Source of the DNA: Halomicrococcus gelatinilyticus | GTDB lineage: Archaea; Halobacteriota; Halobacteria; Halobacteriales; Haladaptataceae | Reading direction: 5' to 3' | DNA length: 64,000 bases | Assembly (NCBI GenBank): GCA_024227995.1 | Contig: CP100465.1 | Span: 1-64,000, forward strand | Part shown: piece after piece, positions 62,485-64,000 of the stretch | Numbering within the stretch: position 1 is the stretch's first letter | Layout of the letters: every line of letters starts with the position of its first letter | The notes under the pieces: model-generated | What the model was told of the DNA's origin: nothing | Database searches by the model: none | What the model saw: only the letters and a program-made list of their open reading frames with translations | Program-made: the position numbers and the translations under genes

Positions 62485-64000
62485 CGTTCGCCCTCCAGGA
62501 GCAGGTCGCGGTTGTCCACGTAGCGGTAGTTCGGCTCGCCGGCGACCCCCTCGATGGGGAACGGTTCCTCGCCGGCGCGGCGGCGGTTCAGCTCGTCGAT
62601 GCGCTCGTCGACGAACTGCTCGAACGCGTCGAGGTCGTCGGCGAAGTAGTTGCGGCTACGGGTGCGTACCAGCTCGCGCATCGCCTGCTCGCAGCCCTGC
62701 GTGACGTACTTGTAGTCGCCGACGCGCTCCTTCATGCGGTCGACGAACACCTGCCCGAACTCGGAGGCGATGAGTTCGTCGCTGTCGGTCGTCGCGGGGA
62801 GGGGCGCGCGGTCGAAGACGGCGGCGTAGTCGTCGTACTCGACCTGCGAGAGCGTCTTCTGGCACTTCTTCGCGCCGTCGTCGCGCAACCGCTCGAACAG
62901 CGTCTCGGACTCGGCGTACTCGGCGAACGGTTCGGGGTAGTACGTGACGGTCGTCGTCGTGTCGTCGAGGTCGGCGTCGCCGGCGACGGCGTCGTCCAGC
63001 GTCTCGAGGAAGTGGAAGAACGTGAACTCCAGTCGCCGGTCGGGGTACTGCGAGCGCCAGTGGGCGAGGTAGAGCAGAGCTTGAAAATTCGGCGAGTCGC
63101 TCGGCGGGTCGACGGCGGACTCCTTGACGATAGTACTGGCGCGCTTGCGACTGCCGCTCTTGTGGTCGACCATCCGGGTGGGTGCGTGCACGAGGTCGAT
63201 CTTGCCCTTCACGCCGAGGGCGTCGTTCTCGAACCAACGCTCGGTGTGCGGGGCGTCGACCGGGCGGTCGAAGTACTCCGCGATGGCGTTGGACCCCCAG
63301 CCACTGGTCGGCGTGAGGAACGCGTCGCCGTCGGGCGGGTTCGCGTCGAGATAGGACGCGATGGTCTCCAGGCCGACGCGGTACTTCGTGCGCCGGGTTG
63401 TCTGGTCGACCGAGCGCACGAATGGCCGCGTCTCGTCGAGCATGAACTCGACGACCTCGTCGATGGCGTCGTCGCCGATTGCGTCGGGATGGGTGGCGTA
63501 GAACTCGGCGAAGTCGTGGAAGAGGTTCCCCTCCGTGAAGTAGTCCTTGTCGGGGCTGTCGACGAGGCGGCTGAAGAAGTAGTCGCGCGGGCAGTTGACG
63601 TACGTGCTCAGACTCGACTGGCTGACGGTCTCGACCGCGGTGGTCGTGGCGTCGACGGGTTCGGTGTCGAAGCCGTCGCCGCGCTGGTCGAAGGTTCGCG
63701 TGTGGTCGATGGCGTCGAGGTCGCTGAAGCGTTCGAACGCCTCGTCCAGCAGTTCCTCGAAGTAGAGACAGGGCGTGACCGGCGACCCGCCTCTGGCGTC
63801 CTGGACGAGGTAGTACTGCTCGGCCCCGCTCTGCAGGAGGAGCTGGAACTGCTGGACGTTGCGCGTGTACTGTGCGTCCTGGTCGACCCACGGTCGCTGC
63901 GGCGGCGAGTGGGTCCAGCTCTCGTCGAGGCCGAGGTAGAAGACGACCGGGCGGTCGACGTACGCGGCAGACTTCGCGTCGGCGAGCAGGACGCCCTCGT
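62481..64000 (-). CDS. AddB-like PD-(D/E)XK nuclease, partial
   Basis: The frame is open to the window edge, so the N-terminus is missing; over 500 residues are seen. The first part resembles the inactive helicase part of AddB (YVDRPVVFYLGLDESWTHSPPQRPWVD). The C-terminal nuclease has STYVNCPRDYFF, LFHDFAEFYATHPD, and the catalytic RMVDHKSGS. Cys residues in CPRDYFF, KKCQKTL and GCEQAMREL fit the iron-sulfur cluster of AddB. It overlaps the helicase gene and should form an AddAB-like complex. Confidence 0.85.
   Translation of the reverse strand, partial: EGVLLADAKSAAYVDRPVVFYLGLDESWTHSPPQRPWVDQDAQYTRNVQQFQLLLQSGAEQYYLVQDARGGSPVTPCLYFEELLDEAFERFSDLDAIDHTRTFDQRGDGFDTEPVDATTTAVETVSQSSLSTYVNCPRDYFFSRLVDSPDKDYFTEGNLFHDFAEFYATHPDAIGDDAIDEVVEFMLDETRPFVRSVDQTTRRTKYRVGLETIASYLDANPPDGDAFLTPTSGWGSNAIAEYFDRPVDAPHTERWFENDALGVKGKIDLVHAPTRMVDHKSGSRKRASTIVKESAVDPPSDSPNFQALLYLAHWRSQYPDRRLEFTFFHFLETLDDAVAGDADLDDTTTTVTYYPEPFAEYAESETLFERLRDDGAKKCQKTLSQVEYDDYAAVFDRAPLPATTDSDELIASEFGQVFVDRMKERVGDYKYVTQGCEQAMRELVRTRSRNYFADDLDAFEQFVDERIDELNRRRAGEEPFPIEGVAGEPNYRYVDNRDLLLEGER

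Overview
The window is haloarchaeal (class Halobacteria). It is GC-rich, its proteins are strongly acidic (Asp/Glu-rich), and secreted proteins carry Tat or lipobox signals. It also encodes families typical of halophilic archaea: a HalX response regulator, HTH_10 (bacterio-opsin activator) regulators, HalOD1, TFB, a HemAT-type transducer and Met-rich DUF7282-like proteins. It looks like an accessory-rich part of a chromosome or megaplasmid. No rRNA, CRISPR array or replication origin was seen. One tRNA (Glu, CTC) is present.

Layout. 0-8.3 kb: small membrane and lipoproteins, then a signalling cluster (HalX regulator, Bat-like HTH_10 regulator, histidine kinase) and an ion-channel protein. 8.8-16.1 kb: a copper/metal island with a permease carrying two YHS domains, a secreted Met-rich protein, a SHOCT protein, a multicopper oxidase broken by two frameshifts, a CopZ-like chaperone and a CPH-type copper ATPase. 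16-21 kb: decayed accessory DNA with an intact IS5-type element (7-bp target duplication), a frameshifted AbrB/PIN pair and a frameshifted Doc toxin. 21-28 kb: an LLM flavin oxidoreductase, an MBL hydrolase, a PQQ-type beta-propeller lipoprotein, an SBP56 methanethiol oxidase with a 2Fe-2S ferredoxin, and a nuclease-like protein. 28-33 kb: a SWIM protein, a chimeric truncated TFB, an HTH pair and a HemAT-like transducer. 36-44 kb: a nucleotidyltransferase pair, VapBC, a secreted ComEC-like MBL protein with DUF3006, and decayed ArdC and integrase genes beside tRNA-Glu. 45-57.6 kb: an aminotransferase, an amidase and a biotin-dependent 5-oxoprolinase locus (pxpA, BCCP, pxpC, pxpB, accC). 59.6-64 kb: an AddAB-like helicase/nuclease pair that runs off the window.

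The most notable feature is a family of cargo-carrying transposons. Three segments (33989-36422, 51833-56151, 57654-59503) are each bounded by the same terminal inverted repeat (GGCnnTGTTGAAAyCC type) and by perfect 8-bp target duplications (GTTTATTG, GTCGAACC, GGGTGACA). Their contents differ. The first has a broken transposase plus an iron-regulated siderophore-binding lipoprotein. The second has an intact transposase plus a six-gene regulatory cassette (two HTH_10 regulators, two small HTH-type proteins, HalOD1 and a small partner). The third has no transposase, a DUF1254-type secreted protein and a broken lipoprotein. The 4.3-kb element sits inside the accC-pxpB-pxpC-BCCP gene string, and the 1.85-kb element lies just upstream of accC. 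Solo ends, a 107-bp palindromic MITE and subterminal-motif relics of the same family are scattered through the window.

A second recurrent feature is a T-tract followed by a GC hairpin with changing stems, found 50-75 bp upstream of four accessory genes (SWIM protein, TFB, ArdC-like protein and a hypothetical). Several genes carry single frameshifts at short simple repeats. These may be real decay, phase-variable tracts or assembly errors, and should be checked against reads.
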